Source: Roseofilum halophilum BLCC-M91
GTDB lineage: Bacteria; Cyanobacteriota; Cyanobacteriia; Cyanobacteriales; Desertifilaceae
NCBI RefSeq assembly: GCF_030068445.1
Contig: NZ_JAQPOK010000076.1
Span: forward strand, 1-44,679
Direction of reading: 5' to 3'
Length of the DNA stretch: 44,679 bases
Below, in pieces: positions 17,314-25,232 of the stretch. The position numbers and the translations under genes are program-made. The notes beneath the pieces were generated by a model. It was not told the origin of the DNA. It did not search any database and saw nothing but the letters and a program-made list of their open reading frames with translations. Every line of letters starts with the position of its first letter. Position 1 is the first letter of the stretch.

Positions 17314-17616
17314 TTAAGCTTGAGATTGGGTTTGTCGCCAAAGGAGCCAACCGGCGGCGCAAAGGGTACAATTGCCGACAACGGTCATGGCGGCTTGTAG
17401 GGTGACAATCCATTCTAGGTTGGGATCGTTGTCGAAGAAATGCCAGGTACAGGCAGACATGGCGCTGATGAGGGCGGGAATCATGGCGAGGGAAAGCCAG
17501 GACCAACGGCGATCGCCGGTTAGTTCTCCATAACGCCAAATTAGCCAAATGGCGATGATCCACTCCATCACACTGGAAACATGAATTACCCAAGTGGGGA
17601 TCGATAGTACATTCAT
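17314..17616 (-). CDS. DUF2499 / Ycf49-like membrane protein
   Basis: This 100-residue protein matches the Ycf49/DUF2499 family by its conserved SIPTWVIHVSSVMEWIIA start, MIPALISAMSACTWHFFDN centre and NLEWIVTLQAAMTVVGN segment. It has three predicted helices. The family is found in cyanobacteria and plastids; its role is not established. The ATG at 17616 is the first Met. It precedes the DUF3593 gene on the same strand and the two likely share a transcript. Confidence 0.85.
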   Translation of the reverse strand: MNVLSIPTWVIHVSSVMEWIIAIWLIWRYGELTGDRRWSWLSLAMIPALISAMSACTWHFFDNDPNLEWIVTLQAAMTVVGNCTLCAAGWLLWRQTQSQA

Positions 17617-17736
17617 AAATTGCCTTTATCCAAAACGCCAGACCTTATTTTACCTTGATGGGGGGATGGGGAGGATGGGGGCCGGAGTATCGTACGATGG
17701 TAAATTAAGAAATTCTTAAGTTGAATCGTCTTTGAA

Positions 17737-17820
17737 ATGAAACGTATGAAAGCTTTAGCTCAAACTCTTGTCTGTGTAGCGATCGCCATCCTTCTCAGCG
17801 TTGGCATCAATCTAGTCTAG
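17737..17820 (+). CDS. Possible 27-residue hydrophobic peptide or lost signal peptide
   Basis: An ATG at 17737 opens a 27-codon frame (MKRMKALAQTLVCVAIAILL..., ending GINLV) with a charged start and one hydrophobic helix, then TAG. It looks like a signal peptide or single-span microprotein. Just after the stop, another frame reads ALATAAN, as a cleavage site would, so it may be a decayed exported-protein gene. It lies 50 bp before the SLH/WG gene. Support is weak. Confidence 0.3.
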   Translation: MKRMKALAQTLVCVAIAILLSVGINLV

Positions 17821-17869
17821 CACTAGCCACAGCCGCTAACGAGGGTTTTTTAGGGGAGAATTGGGTTTT

Positions 17870-19582
17870 ATGGTCTGTTCATTGTCATCCTTTCTACTTA
17901 GGGCATCTGGGGCGATCGCCGCCTTGAGCTATCTCCTCTCTACATTACCCGTATCTGCGTTTCCCGATACCCAAAATTACTGGGCTTCTGACTGCATTGA
18001 ACGACTGTCCTCTGGACGGGGATGGGTGGGTTATCCCGATGGCACATTTCGCCCGGATGCCTCGATCACTAGGGCAGAGTTCGCCACGATGATGATCAAT
18101 GCTTTTCGCACCCATTCCTTTTCTGAGCGGGAGGCCATTACCTTTAAGGATGTTCCCTCATCCCATTGGGCGTATCAGACGATCAAACGCTCCTATGAGC
18201 TGCAATTTTTTAGCGGATACCCCGATCGCACTTTTCGCCCCAACCAACCCATTACCCGCACCGAAGCCTTTGTGGTTCTCCAAAGTGCCAGCGACTTTAC
18301 CGCACCAGAAGACACTGAAGCCTTTCTCAATCAAGTCTTTGATGATGTTGACGCGATTCCCAACTATGCAAAAGAAGCGATCGCCAACGCCGCGATCGGT
18401 AGATTGATCCTCAACTATCCCCAAGTGCGGCAACTGCGCCCCACCGAACCCGCAACTAGAGGGGAAATGGCCGCTTCTTTTTGCCAAGTTCTGGCTATCT
18501 CTCGCACCCTACCCCAAGCCTACATCGCCGTTGGTGAAGACCCCTTTGACTTGCCCCCAGAACTGGGTGGCATCAGTGAATTTTCGGAAGGGTTAGCTGT
18601 TTTTCGCGGCCCCAACTTCAAAATGGGTTACATGAACCCCCAAGGGGAAATCGTCATTCCTGCCCAATATGACTATGCCAGCATCTTTGAAGATGGTATC
18701 GCCAGGGTGAGAACCGGTAGCCTCTGGCAAGCCATCACCCCAGAAGGCCAAGTCATCTTAGAACAAAATGGTTATATTGGCGAATTCTCAGAAGGTTTAG
18801 TCCGTCTGGGTCGCAGCTATCCCTACACCGCCATTTATGATCGAGAAGGGGAATTTTTGTTTGAAATTGACCACTTTATTGAAGCGTTTTCTGATGGTCT
18901 GGCTTTGGTGAAGCTGCAAGAGCGCGGGGGTTATGGGTTTGTCGATCGCACTGGAGCCTATGTGATTGACCCCCAACCTGATGAAGTCTCTTCGTTTTCC
19001 GAGGGACGAGCCTGGATTTTGCAGGAAACCGAGCCAGGAAAGCCCCGTTACGGCTTTATCGACAAAACTGGAAAAATTGTCATCGAACCGGTTTACGAGG
19101 AAGTAAAAGCCTTTTCTGAAGGGCTGGCGGCGGTGAAAGTCGGTGGACTCTGGGGCTATATTGACCGCTCTGGAACAATGGTAATTGAACCTCAATTTCA
19201 ACAGGCTCAACCTTTTTCTGAAGGTCTCGCAGGCGTTCAAGGAGACAGCACTTGGGGCTATATTAATTCCCAAGGAACCTGGATGATTGAAGGGGGATTT
19301 CATGTGCCTGAATTTGCCCAAGTTCATCCGATAGAACCGTTTGAAAATGGCTTGGCGATCGCGCGAATTGGCGATCGGGCAGGGGTCAAGGATCGTCAGG
19401 CGAATTGGGTTCTACCTGTGGAATTTGTCGATATTGCCGGTGTTTCCGATGGGTTAGCCTTTGTGAATGTGGGAGGACGCTGGACAACAGAGGTTACGGG
19501 TACAAATATCCCCCCAGATTATCCTCGACGCTCTGTGATGACTGGAGGCCGTTGGGGTTACAGCAGTTTGCGCTATAAATGA
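17870..19582 (+). CDS. Exported SLH-domain protein with C-terminal WG repeats
   Basis: The start is the ATG at 17870, 11 bases after GGGGAG; the in-frame TTG at 17861 is too close to it. A signal peptide (to about PVSAF, residue 27) is followed by three SLH motifs: NYWASDCIERL...GYPDGTFRPDASITRAEFA, SHWAYQTIKRS...GYPDRTFRPNQPITRTEAF, and a divergent third ending RPTEPATRGEMAASF. From about residue 230 to the end come eight or so WG (KWG) beta repeats such as FSEGLAVF...GYMNPQGEIVI and FSEGLAAVKVGGLWGYIDRSG. SLH domains bind envelope polysaccharide; WG repeats are putative interaction modules. An outer-envelope location is inferred. It is monocistronic. Confidence 0.88.
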   Translation: MVCSLSSFLLRASGAIAALSYLLSTLPVSAFPDTQNYWASDCIERLSSGRGWVGYPDGTFRPDASITRAEFATMMINAFRTHSFSEREAITFKDVPSSHWAYQTIKRSYELQFFSGYPDRTFRPNQPITRTEAFVVLQSASDFTAPEDTEAFLNQVFDDVDAIPNYAKEAIANAAIGRLILNYPQVRQLRPTEPATRGEMAASFCQVLAISRTLPQAYIAVGEDPFDLPPELGGISEFSEGLAVFRGPNFKMGYMNPQGEIVIPAQYDYASIFEDGIARVRTGSLWQAITPEGQVILEQNGYIGEFSEGLVRLGRSYPYTAIYDREGEFLFEIDHFIEAFSDGLALVKLQERGGYGFVDRTGAYVIDPQPDEVSSFSEGRAWILQETEPGKPRYGFIDKTGKIVIEPVYEEVKAFSEGLAAVKVGGLWGYIDRSGTMVIEPQFQQAQPFSEGLAGVQGDSTWGYINSQGTWMIEGGFHVPEFAQVHPIEPFENGLAIARIGDRAGVKDRQANWVLPVEFVDIAGVSDGLAFVNVGGRWTTEVTGTNIPPDYPRRSVMTGGRWGYSSLRYK

Positions 19583-19596
19583 GGAGTTTTAAGAGA

Positions 19597-19636
19597 ACCC
19601 ATTACCCATTACCCTTCTGCCGCGCGAAGCAGAGCT
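19597..19636 (-). repeat. Dispersed heptamer/palindrome repeat, inverted copy
   Basis: ACCCATTACCCATTACCC (19597-19614) is followed by TTCTGCCGCGCGAAGCAGAGCTATAG. Read on the minus strand it is a palindromic CTATAGC...GCTTCGCGC unit followed by GGTAATGGGTAA, as at 17271 and 31806. It separates the convergent SLH/WG and mrpB genes. Confidence 0.65.
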
Positions 19637-19648
19637 ATAGAGAGAGAC

Positions 19649-20311
19649 TTACAACAGACCGCGATAACGGATAAAAACCAGAATCACTGCCCACGATCCT
19701 AAAGCAACTTTCAGGGCGACTAAAATATTCAAAAAGGGAATAATTCCACCGCTTACGAGTGTACCTAACTCTCCTTGGGGTAGTTCTAGACCAACTAACG
19801 TAATGGCAGCTAAGACAATAAAGATTAAAACCGAGACCTTTTCCCAGGTGGAGGCTTTCCAACGCTCATAAATCTGTTCCATCCATTCTGACGGCGAAGT
19901 AATGGCAATTAAACCGATCGCCGTTCCCCCTGCAACACCAGCCGCAAATCCTCCTCCTGGACTCAGATGGCCGCGAATAGCCAACTCAATACAGACTAAA
20001 GCAGAGATAGTTGCCCCTAAACGAGCTAAAACAATCGAGGGTTGGTCGGTAAACTGGCGCACCATGGCTGAGGGTTGCTCATTGGCTAATAAGAATTTTG
20101 CGCCCATAATGGCGATCGTAAACACCACCACCTCAAAGATCGTATCGTAGAGCCGATTTCTAAAAATAATGCCTGAAACCGCATTCGGCACGCCACTATC
20201 TTGAACCACCAACTCCACCATGGAGATTTCTAAACCCTCCAATGTCGGATTTTTCATCACCAACATTTTCACTAAAAAAATCAGCCCTGCTGCCAAATAA
20301 AGCCATTTCAT
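19649..20311 (-). CDS. mrpB: Mrp-type cation/proton antiporter subunit B (MnhB-like)
   Basis: This 220-residue membrane protein carries the MnhB signature: NRLYDTIFEVVVFTIAIMGA (about 51-70) and RGHLSPGGGFAAGVAGG (about 113-129). Six or so hydrophobic helices are visible. MrpB is an essential small subunit of the multi-subunit Na+(Ca2+)/H+ antiporter in the cytoplasmic membrane. It is the last gene of the minus-strand cluster, 39 bp after the mrpA C-terminal-domain gene. The family's usual B subunit is about 140 residues; this one has extra N-terminal helices, as is common when part of the MrpA tail is fused or relocated. Confidence 0.85.
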   Translation of the reverse strand: MKWLYLAAGLIFLVKMLVMKNPTLEGLEISMVELVVQDSGVPNAVSGIIFRNRLYDTIFEVVVFTIAIMGAKFLLANEQPSAMVRQFTDQPSIVLARLGATISALVCIELAIRGHLSPGGGFAAGVAGGTAIGLIAITSPSEWMEQIYERWKASTWEKVSVLIFIVLAAITLVGLELPQGELGTLVSGGIIPFLNILVALKVALGSWAVILVFIRYRGLL

Positions 20312-20350
20312 CCCCTTTTCCTCCTACTCATACCATTTCTCCCTTGGCCG

Positions 20351-20902
20351 TTAAGATCTCTTTTCAAGGCTAGGCATAGATAAACTGGTGACCTCATTAG
20401 GTAACTCCGTCTGCATAATTTCATAAAGCCGTTCTACCCGAATCGTCGTATGATAGGGTTTTGCCGTTTTCTCCTCTCCAGAAGGAATACAAGTGGCGTG
20501 AATTTCCTTATCGATCAGGGCCCGATCCAGGCTTGTGCGATCGCCATAGGAAACCAAATCGAGGCGCATATGATATTTATCCAACGTCTGCTGTAAGCCA
20601 TCCATCAAAGCTTCAAACTGGGGATTTTTCTCATCTATGCCCTCAGAAATCATCCCCAAACGCATCACCAAAGACGATCGCACCGCTACCGCATATAAAG
20701 TAATAGCCAGCATTGTCCCTACCAGAGCCTCAGTCAAGGCCACATCTGCCCCACCCAGCACGGCATAGACTAGGGCGGCTACTGCTCCCAAGATCCCCCG
20801 AATCACCAACGCATGATAGGGATTCTTCTGAAGAACAACTAGACCGGCAGCCAATGGCAACAGGGCGATAATTAATAACGTCGAGATATCAGTCGTCATC
20901 AT
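20351..20902 (-). CDS. MrpA C-terminal-domain-type subunit (DUF4040)
   Basis: Starting at the ATG at 20902, the 183-residue product has an N-terminal membrane part with GILGAVAALVYAVLGGADVALTEALVGTML (about 35-64), the DUF4040/MbhD signature found at the C-terminal end of large MrpA proteins. A soluble tail of about 100 residues follows. The NuoL-like antiporter part of MrpA is absent and no frame upstream encodes it. The gene overlaps mrpG by 14 bases (20889-20902), implying translational coupling. It is a stand-alone MrpA-tail subunit of the cyanobacterial Mrp complex. Confidence 0.82.
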   Translation of the reverse strand: MMTTDISTLLIIALLPLAAGLVVLQKNPYHALVIRGILGAVAALVYAVLGGADVALTEALVGTMLAITLYAVAVRSSLVMRLGMISEGIDEKNPQFEALMDGLQQTLDKYHMRLDLVSYGDRTSLDRALIDKEIHATCIPSGEEKTAKPYHTTIRVERLYEIMQTELPNEVTSLSMPSLEKRS

Positions 20903-21167
20903 TCCCCCCACTGGAACAATAGGCCAACACATATCCCAACACGGTATTCCAAATCGCTAGAGAAATAATGCCCAACACCAGTAATGGCCATTCCCTGGGA
21001 ATTTGGAGCAACAAACCGATAATCATACTCATAGAACCCAAAGTATCCGCGACCGAAAGACTATGGAGTTTAAACAAAACGGAGCGATCGCCCACTAGAG
21101 GCCAAGTGCCCCAAAACCAGAACACGATTCCCACGCCCATACAGACATAACTCAAGGTTGTAATCAT
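20889..21167 (-). CDS. mrpG: Mrp antiporter subunit G (MnhG/PhaG-like)
   Basis: This 92-residue protein has three hydrophobic helices and the family pattern of a short loop FKLHSLSVADTLG (about 32-44) followed by GLLLQIPREWPLLVLGIISLAIWN. MrpG is a small structural subunit needed for assembly of the antiporter. Its ATG at 21167 overlaps the mrpF stop by four bases (ATGA), and its own end overlaps the next gene by 14 bases. Confidence 0.88.
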   Translation of the reverse strand: MITTLSYVCMGVGIVFWFWGTWPLVGDRSVLFKLHSLSVADTLGSMSMIIGLLLQIPREWPLLVLGIISLAIWNTVLGYVLAYCSSGGNDDD

Positions 21168-21415
21168 TCTTCCCCCATCCGTTTAATCACATGGGCTAAT
21201 AACATTAAGGCCGCATTGCCCACGCTTAAAATAATCACCCCTACCACCCCAATCATCCAATCATCCCGCAACACCGAGACAATTAAGATCATCATCGAGG
21301 TTTTGGTGGCAATACTGGCAAAGGCCAACATTTTCTGCCAAATATTATCATCCTGGCAAGCCTCATATAGGGGAATTAACAGGGCAAAAATCATTAAAAC
21401 CAAAATTATCGTCAT
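21164..21415 (-). CDS. mrpF: Mrp antiporter subunit F (MnhF-like)
   Basis: An 83-residue, three-helix membrane protein. It fits MnhF by size, by position between E and G, and by the ASIATKTSMMILIVSVLRDDWMIGVVGVIILSVGNAAL stretch typical of the family (written here as one conserved block at about residues 33-70). It starts at 21415 with a 4-base overlap with mrpE and ends with a 4-base overlap with mrpG. Confidence 0.8.
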   Translation of the reverse strand: MTIILVLMIFALLIPLYEACQDDNIWQKMLAFASIATKTSMMILIVSVLRDDWMIGVVGVIILSVGNAALMLLAHVIKRMGEE

Positions 21416-21801
21416 CTGCTTTTCCTCCGTCTCACCCAGTGAACTTCATACCACCCCCTAGCCTGATACCTGACGACGATGGTTTTGGGGGTAAAAGTAA
21501 TTAAGAAAATATCTAAAAAGATTAATCCGGGAGTGCGGTTGGGTTTGACCTGCTCTAGGGTCGTCTCTTCTTCTTGATGGGGGCGCACCATCAACTCGAT
21601 CGCCTCCTTGTAAGCGATGGGAATGGCGACTAGAATCTCCCACAGAGCATGTAACCAATCTTTTAAAACGGCTGGCGCAGTCACCGATCGCGGTAAGAGC
21701 AAAGCCACAGCAACGCCAATAATAATATTGGCCCGGCTCACATCGGAAGTGAGCAGAAACCAGATGGTCAATCGTAGTATTAGATCCAGGTATCCAATCA
21801 T
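21412..21801 (-). CDS. mrpE: Mrp antiporter subunit E (MnhE-like)
   Basis: A 129-residue protein with two N-terminal helices (about 5-35), WEILVAIPIAYKEAIELM in the middle and a C-terminal soluble part with TPGLIFLDIFLITFTPKTIVV, which is the MnhE pattern of a membrane anchor followed by a cytoplasmic domain. Its first eight bases (TGATTGGA around the start) recur after the other mrpD copy at 23456-23463, marking the downstream edge of the tandem duplication. It overlaps mrpD and mrpF by four bases each. Confidence 0.85.
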   Translation of the reverse strand: MIGYLDLILRLTIWFLLTSDVSRANIIIGVAVALLLPRSVTAPAVLKDWLHALWEILVAIPIAYKEAIELMVRPHQEEETTLEQVKPNRTPGLIFLDIFLITFTPKTIVVRYQARGWYEVHWVRRRKSR

Positions 21802-23237
21802 GGCAAGACCATCCAGAACAGCAGCAACAACATTAAACTCATCATCCCCATGAGATGGTCAAAGTGTTCGAGCATCCGAGGCAGTTTGACCATTGACTGG
21901 CGAAAGATGAGAAAGTAGGCGAGCCAACCCAGGGCGATCGTGGCCAGGGGTTTAACAATGTTGGCTAGGGTATAGGCTTGATAATAAACCACGTTTGCAC
22001 CCACAAGTCCACCGATTAAGACTACCACGGCTAACCAAAAGCCAATCGATTGTTTTTTATCTCCCTCTTTTGCCGCTCTATGGGGCAAAAAGATCAGTTT
22101 AGCGAAGGAAATGGCAGTTCCCAAGGCGGCGATATTCATGCCGATGACTTGCCAAGGGAGCAGGGTTTTCATGGTGAGGACTTTTGCGCCAAAACCAGCC
22201 AGCAGGGGAAAACCGGAGATGGAGAAACTCGCCAGGGTAAGGGCAATCCACATGGGATTGGGAATGGGTTTCTGTTTCAATTCTTTCAGGTTCCGACTGG
22301 GTAAATTGCCTCCAATTAGGAAGAGAGCGGATTTCACCAATCCGTGGGTGAGGGCGTAGAAGCCTCCCACTTCGGGGGCTGCAAGGATAAAGCCCAATTG
22401 GGAAATGGTGTGAAAGGCTAACATGCGTTTGATATCTTTTTCAAACACGGCATAGCCCACTCCTAATACAGCCGTTCCCACGCCAAAGAAGCGCACAATG
22501 GGGTCAATATCTTCTAACATCAGGGCACAGCGCACTAGGGGAAAGACTCCTGTTTTCACCACAACTCCTGAGAGCAGGGCAGAAACGGGGCTTTCTGATT
22601 CTGAGTGGGTGAGGGGTAACCAGAGTCCGGAAATAAAGATCCCCCCTTTAGCCAGCAGTCCCAGAAAGATCAGGGCGATCGCCTCCGTGGGAGCATTGGT
22701 TAGGCCCGCAAAAGCAAAGGAGTTGTTGGCTTTATACACTAGGATCGTTCCCACCAAGTAGAAGAGCATGGCTACATTACTGACAAAGAGATAACGTAGA
22801 CCGACCCAAATTGAGCGATCGCTCCTCGGATAAGCAATCAGCAGAAATGAGGCGATGCTAATCACTTCTAAGGCCACATAGACACTGAGGAAGTCGGCAC
22901 AGATAAAGACTGAGTTTACGCTGCCCTGTAAGATAGTGAGCTGAGTATAAAAGAATGGAGTTTTATTACTGCGCCAACAGTAGAGCAGCACTGCCGCACA
23001 GACTAGGGCATTGGTTAATATAAAGAAACCACTTTGCTCATCGATGAGTAGGGTAACACCAAAACTATCGAGCAGTTCTAGGGGAGTCGCTTCCGGTTGT
23101 CGAAACACAAATGTGGCATAGGCAACGGAGACTAGGGTGACTCCAAAGGCTAGAAACCAATCTAGTCTCGGTAGGAGGTAAATCCCGAATCCGACAATAA
23201 AGGGAAGAATAAGCCAGGCGATGGTTAAAATAGTCAT
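21798..23237 (-). CDS. mrpD: Mrp antiporter subunit D, downstream copy (NuoM/N-like)
   Basis: This 479-residue protein of the NuoL/M/N proton-translocating family has about 14 helices. The residues expected for proton movement are present: E124 (VALEVIS), K197 (LLAKGG) and K228 (VVVKTG), plus the PLTHSESESPVSALLSG loop. It is about 90% identical to the upstream copy at 23461-24900, with no gaps. Cyanobacterial clusters such as slr2006-slr2012 of Synechocystis also carry two such genes, annotated ndhD5 and ndhD6 there; MrpD rather than NDH-1 membership follows from the flanking mrp genes. Its ATG at 23237 overlaps the stop of the mrpC remnant by four bases. Confidence 0.9.
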   Translation of the reverse strand: MTILTIAWLILPFIVGFGIYLLPRLDWFLAFGVTLVSVAYATFVFRQPEATPLELLDSFGVTLLIDEQSGFFILTNALVCAAVLLYCWRSNKTPFFYTQLTILQGSVNSVFICADFLSVYVALEVISIASFLLIAYPRSDRSIWVGLRYLFVSNVAMLFYLVGTILVYKANNSFAFAGLTNAPTEAIALIFLGLLAKGGIFISGLWLPLTHSESESPVSALLSGVVVKTGVFPLVRCALMLEDIDPIVRFFGVGTAVLGVGYAVFEKDIKRMLAFHTISQLGFILAAPEVGGFYALTHGLVKSALFLIGGNLPSRNLKELKQKPIPNPMWIALTLASFSISGFPLLAGFGAKVLTMKTLLPWQVIGMNIAALGTAISFAKLIFLPHRAAKEGDKKQSIGFWLAVVVLIGGLVGANVVYYQAYTLANIVKPLATIALGWLAYFLIFRQSMVKLPRMLEHFDHLMGMMSLMLLLLFWMVLP

Positions 23238-23329
23238 AGTGTATAGTTTTTCGCGATCGCCAGGTTTTTTTTCAGGATAATGCTGGAAAATCCAAGGAAT
23301 AGGGGGATTAGGATACAGGCTTCTAACAT
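23234..23329 (-). pseudogene. mrpC remnant: in-frame internal deletion, 31 codons
   Basis: On the minus strand an ATG at 23329 opens 31 codons. Residues 1-23 (MLEACILIPLFLGFSS..., KKNL) match the start of intact MrpC (MLETCILITLLLGFFG..., KKNL), and the last eight (AIAKNYTL) match its end (AIEKNYTP). About 80 codons between them are gone and the frame is kept. It still overlaps mrpD by four bases, as intact mrpC does. It may survive only as a leader that couples translation into mrpD. The sequence further upstream (to about 23418) also matches the region upstream of intact mrpC. Confidence 0.85.
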
Positions 23330-23438
23330 CAACAGGGCTTACGGGGTCAGGGGTATGGGCTATGCTCTGGAAAGCTCTTTATAAAGAATACACAATTTCC
23401 GGTCTTTGAAAACCATCAATCTCTTAAGTCCACTAATC

Positions 23439-23459
23439 TGGAGATCTTCGAGATCTCCA
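23439..23459 (-). terminator. Perfect hairpin just after the upstream mrpD copy
   Basis: TGGAGATCT, loop TCG, AGATCTCCA forms a perfect 9-bp stem one base after the mrpD stop. No T-run follows in the direction of transcription, so it is more likely a processing or partial attenuation site within the operon than a full terminator. It lies exactly at the duplication junction. Confidence 0.4.
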
Positions 23460-23460
23460 A

Positions 23461-24900
23461 TCAGGGTAAGACCATCCAGAACAGCAGCAAAAGCATTAAA
23501 CTCATCATCCCCATCAGGTGGTCAAACTGTTCGAGCATCCGGGGGAGTCTGACGGTTGTCTGGCGCAAGATGAGCAAGTAGACGAGCCAACCGAGGGCAA
23601 TAGTTGCGAGAGGTTTGACGATGTTGGCTAGGGTATAAGCTTGATAATAGAAGGCACTCACGCCCATGAGTCCACCGATTAAGATCGCGATCGCCAACCA
23701 GAAACCGATCGATTTCTTTTTACCGCCCTCTTCTAATCGTTCATGGGGTAAAAAGATTAATTTTCCATACATACTTGCTGTTCCCAAAGCAGCAATATTC
23801 ATGGCGATCGTTTGCCAAGGCAGAAGGTTTTTCATCGTCAGGACTTTCGCCCCAAAACCCGAGAGCAAGGGAAAGCCAGAGATGGAGAAACTCGCCAAGG
23901 TGAGGGCGATCCACAGAGAATTCGGCATCGGGTTATGTTGCAATTCTTTTAGGTTCCGACTCGGTAAATTTCCCCCAATTAGGAAGAGGGTCGATTTGAC
24001 CAGCCCATGGGTAAGGGCGTAGAAGCCTCCCACTTCGGGAGCAGCCAGAATAAAGCCCAATTGAGAAATGGTACTGAGGGCTAACATGCGCTTAATATCT
24101 TGCTCAAATACGGCATAACTGACTCCTAATAGGGCAGTGCCTACACCAAAGAAGCGCACAATGGGGTCAATATCTTCTAACATCAGGGCACAGCGAACCA
24201 GGGGAAAGACTCCAGTTTTCACCACCACGCCTGAGAGTAGGGCGGAAACTGGAGTTTCTGATTCTGAGTGGGTGAGGGGTAACCAGAGTCCGGATATAAA
24301 GATACCGCCTTTGGCCAGCAGTCCCAAAAAGATTAGGGCGATCGCCTCCGTGGGAGCATTGGTGAGGCCCCCAAAAGCAAAGGAGTTGTTGGCTTTATAC
24401 ACTAGGACAGTTCCCACCAAGTAAAATAGCATGGCCACATTACTGACAAAGAGATAGCGCAATCCTACCCAGATTACCCGATCGCTTCTCGAATAAGTAA
24501 TCAACAAAAACGCGGCGATGCTAATCACTTCTAAGGCCACATAGACACTGAGAAAATCAGCACAGATAAAGACTGAGTTTACACTGCCCTGTAAGATCGT
24601 GAGCTGGGTATAAAAAAATGGAGTTTTATTACTGCGCCAACAGTAGAGCAGCACAGCCGTACAGACGAAGGCATTAGTGAGGATAAAGAAGGCACTTTGG
24701 CGATCGGCCATCAGGGTAACGCCAAAACTATCGAGCAGTTCCAGGGCAATGGGTTCCGGTTGCCGAAACACAAACGTAGCATAGGCAAAAGAGACTAGGG
24801 TTACCCCAAAAGCCAGAACCCAATCTAGTCTCGGTAGGAGGTAAATCCCTAATCCGACAATAAACGGAAGAATAAGCCAGGCGATCGTCAGGATGGTCAT
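23461..24900 (-). CDS. mrpD: Mrp antiporter subunit D, upstream copy (NuoM/N-like)
   Basis: This second 479-residue NuoM/N-like antiporter keeps E124, K197 and K228 and is about 90% identical to the downstream copy. Differences are scattered substitutions, so both copies look functional. Its start at 24900 overlaps the intact mrpC stop by four bases. Because the NuoL-like part of MrpA is missing from the cluster, the two D subunits may together form the pair of ion-translocating modules that A and D provide in bacterial Mrp; this is inference. The TGATTGGA at its end matches the mrpE start region, a trace of the duplication. Confidence 0.9.
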   Translation of the reverse strand: MTILTIAWLILPFIVGLGIYLLPRLDWVLAFGVTLVSFAYATFVFRQPEPIALELLDSFGVTLMADRQSAFFILTNAFVCTAVLLYCWRSNKTPFFYTQLTILQGSVNSVFICADFLSVYVALEVISIAAFLLITYSRSDRVIWVGLRYLFVSNVAMLFYLVGTVLVYKANNSFAFGGLTNAPTEAIALIFLGLLAKGGIFISGLWLPLTHSESETPVSALLSGVVVKTGVFPLVRCALMLEDIDPIVRFFGVGTALLGVSYAVFEQDIKRMLALSTISQLGFILAAPEVGGFYALTHGLVKSTLFLIGGNLPSRNLKELQHNPMPNSLWIALTLASFSISGFPLLSGFGAKVLTMKNLLPWQTIAMNIAALGTASMYGKLIFLPHERLEEGGKKKSIGFWLAIAILIGGLMGVSAFYYQAYTLANIVKPLATIALGWLVYLLILRQTTVRLPRMLEQFDHLMGMMSLMLLLLFWMVLP

Positions 24901-25232
24901 GGTGTATAGTTTTTCTCGATCGCCTTCGTTTCTAAGGTTGGGTTATCTTTTGCCAGTTTCATCACCCCCACAAGCATCAGCGCTTGAATGGAAAAGCCGA
25001 TTACAATTGCCGTTAAAATCACCGCTTGGGGAACCGGATCGGCATACTCAACGGTTTTAGTTTCATCTAAAATGGGCGTAAACAGCCCCTCTCGTGAGGC
25101 GATCAAAATATAGTAGGCGATCACTCCGGTACTCATCACGTCCATGGAGATAATCTTCATTACCAGGTTCTTTTTCAGGATAATACCGAAAAATCCCAGC
25201 AATAGGGTGATTAGGATACAGGTTTCTAACAT
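24897..25232 (-). CDS. mrpC: Mrp antiporter subunit C (NuoK-like)
   Basis: The start is the ATG at 25232 (MLETCILITLLLG), giving 111 residues, the normal size for MrpC; an upstream extension to 25280 would read through a GGGGAATGGG repeat and is rejected. Three helices are visible, with the NuoK/MrpC pattern MKIISMDVMSTGVIAYYIL (about 25-43) and DPVPQAVILTAIVIGFSIQALML (about 67-89). It is the first gene of the operon and overlaps mrpD by four bases. It is divergent from the DALR-domain gene, so the operon promoter should lie in 25233-25394. Confidence 0.9.
   Translation of the reverse strand: MLETCILITLLLGFFGIILKKNLVMKIISMDVMSTGVIAYYILIASREGLFTPILDETKTVEYADPVPQAVILTAIVIGFSIQALMLVGVMKLAKDNPTLETKAIEKNYTP

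Noticed and set aside
17270-17593. Extended N-terminus of the DUF3593 gene
   Set aside because: The extra 108 residues (rich in Arg and His) are an out-of-frame reading of the DUF2499 gene; MSKDALFAIS at 17269 starts the real protein.
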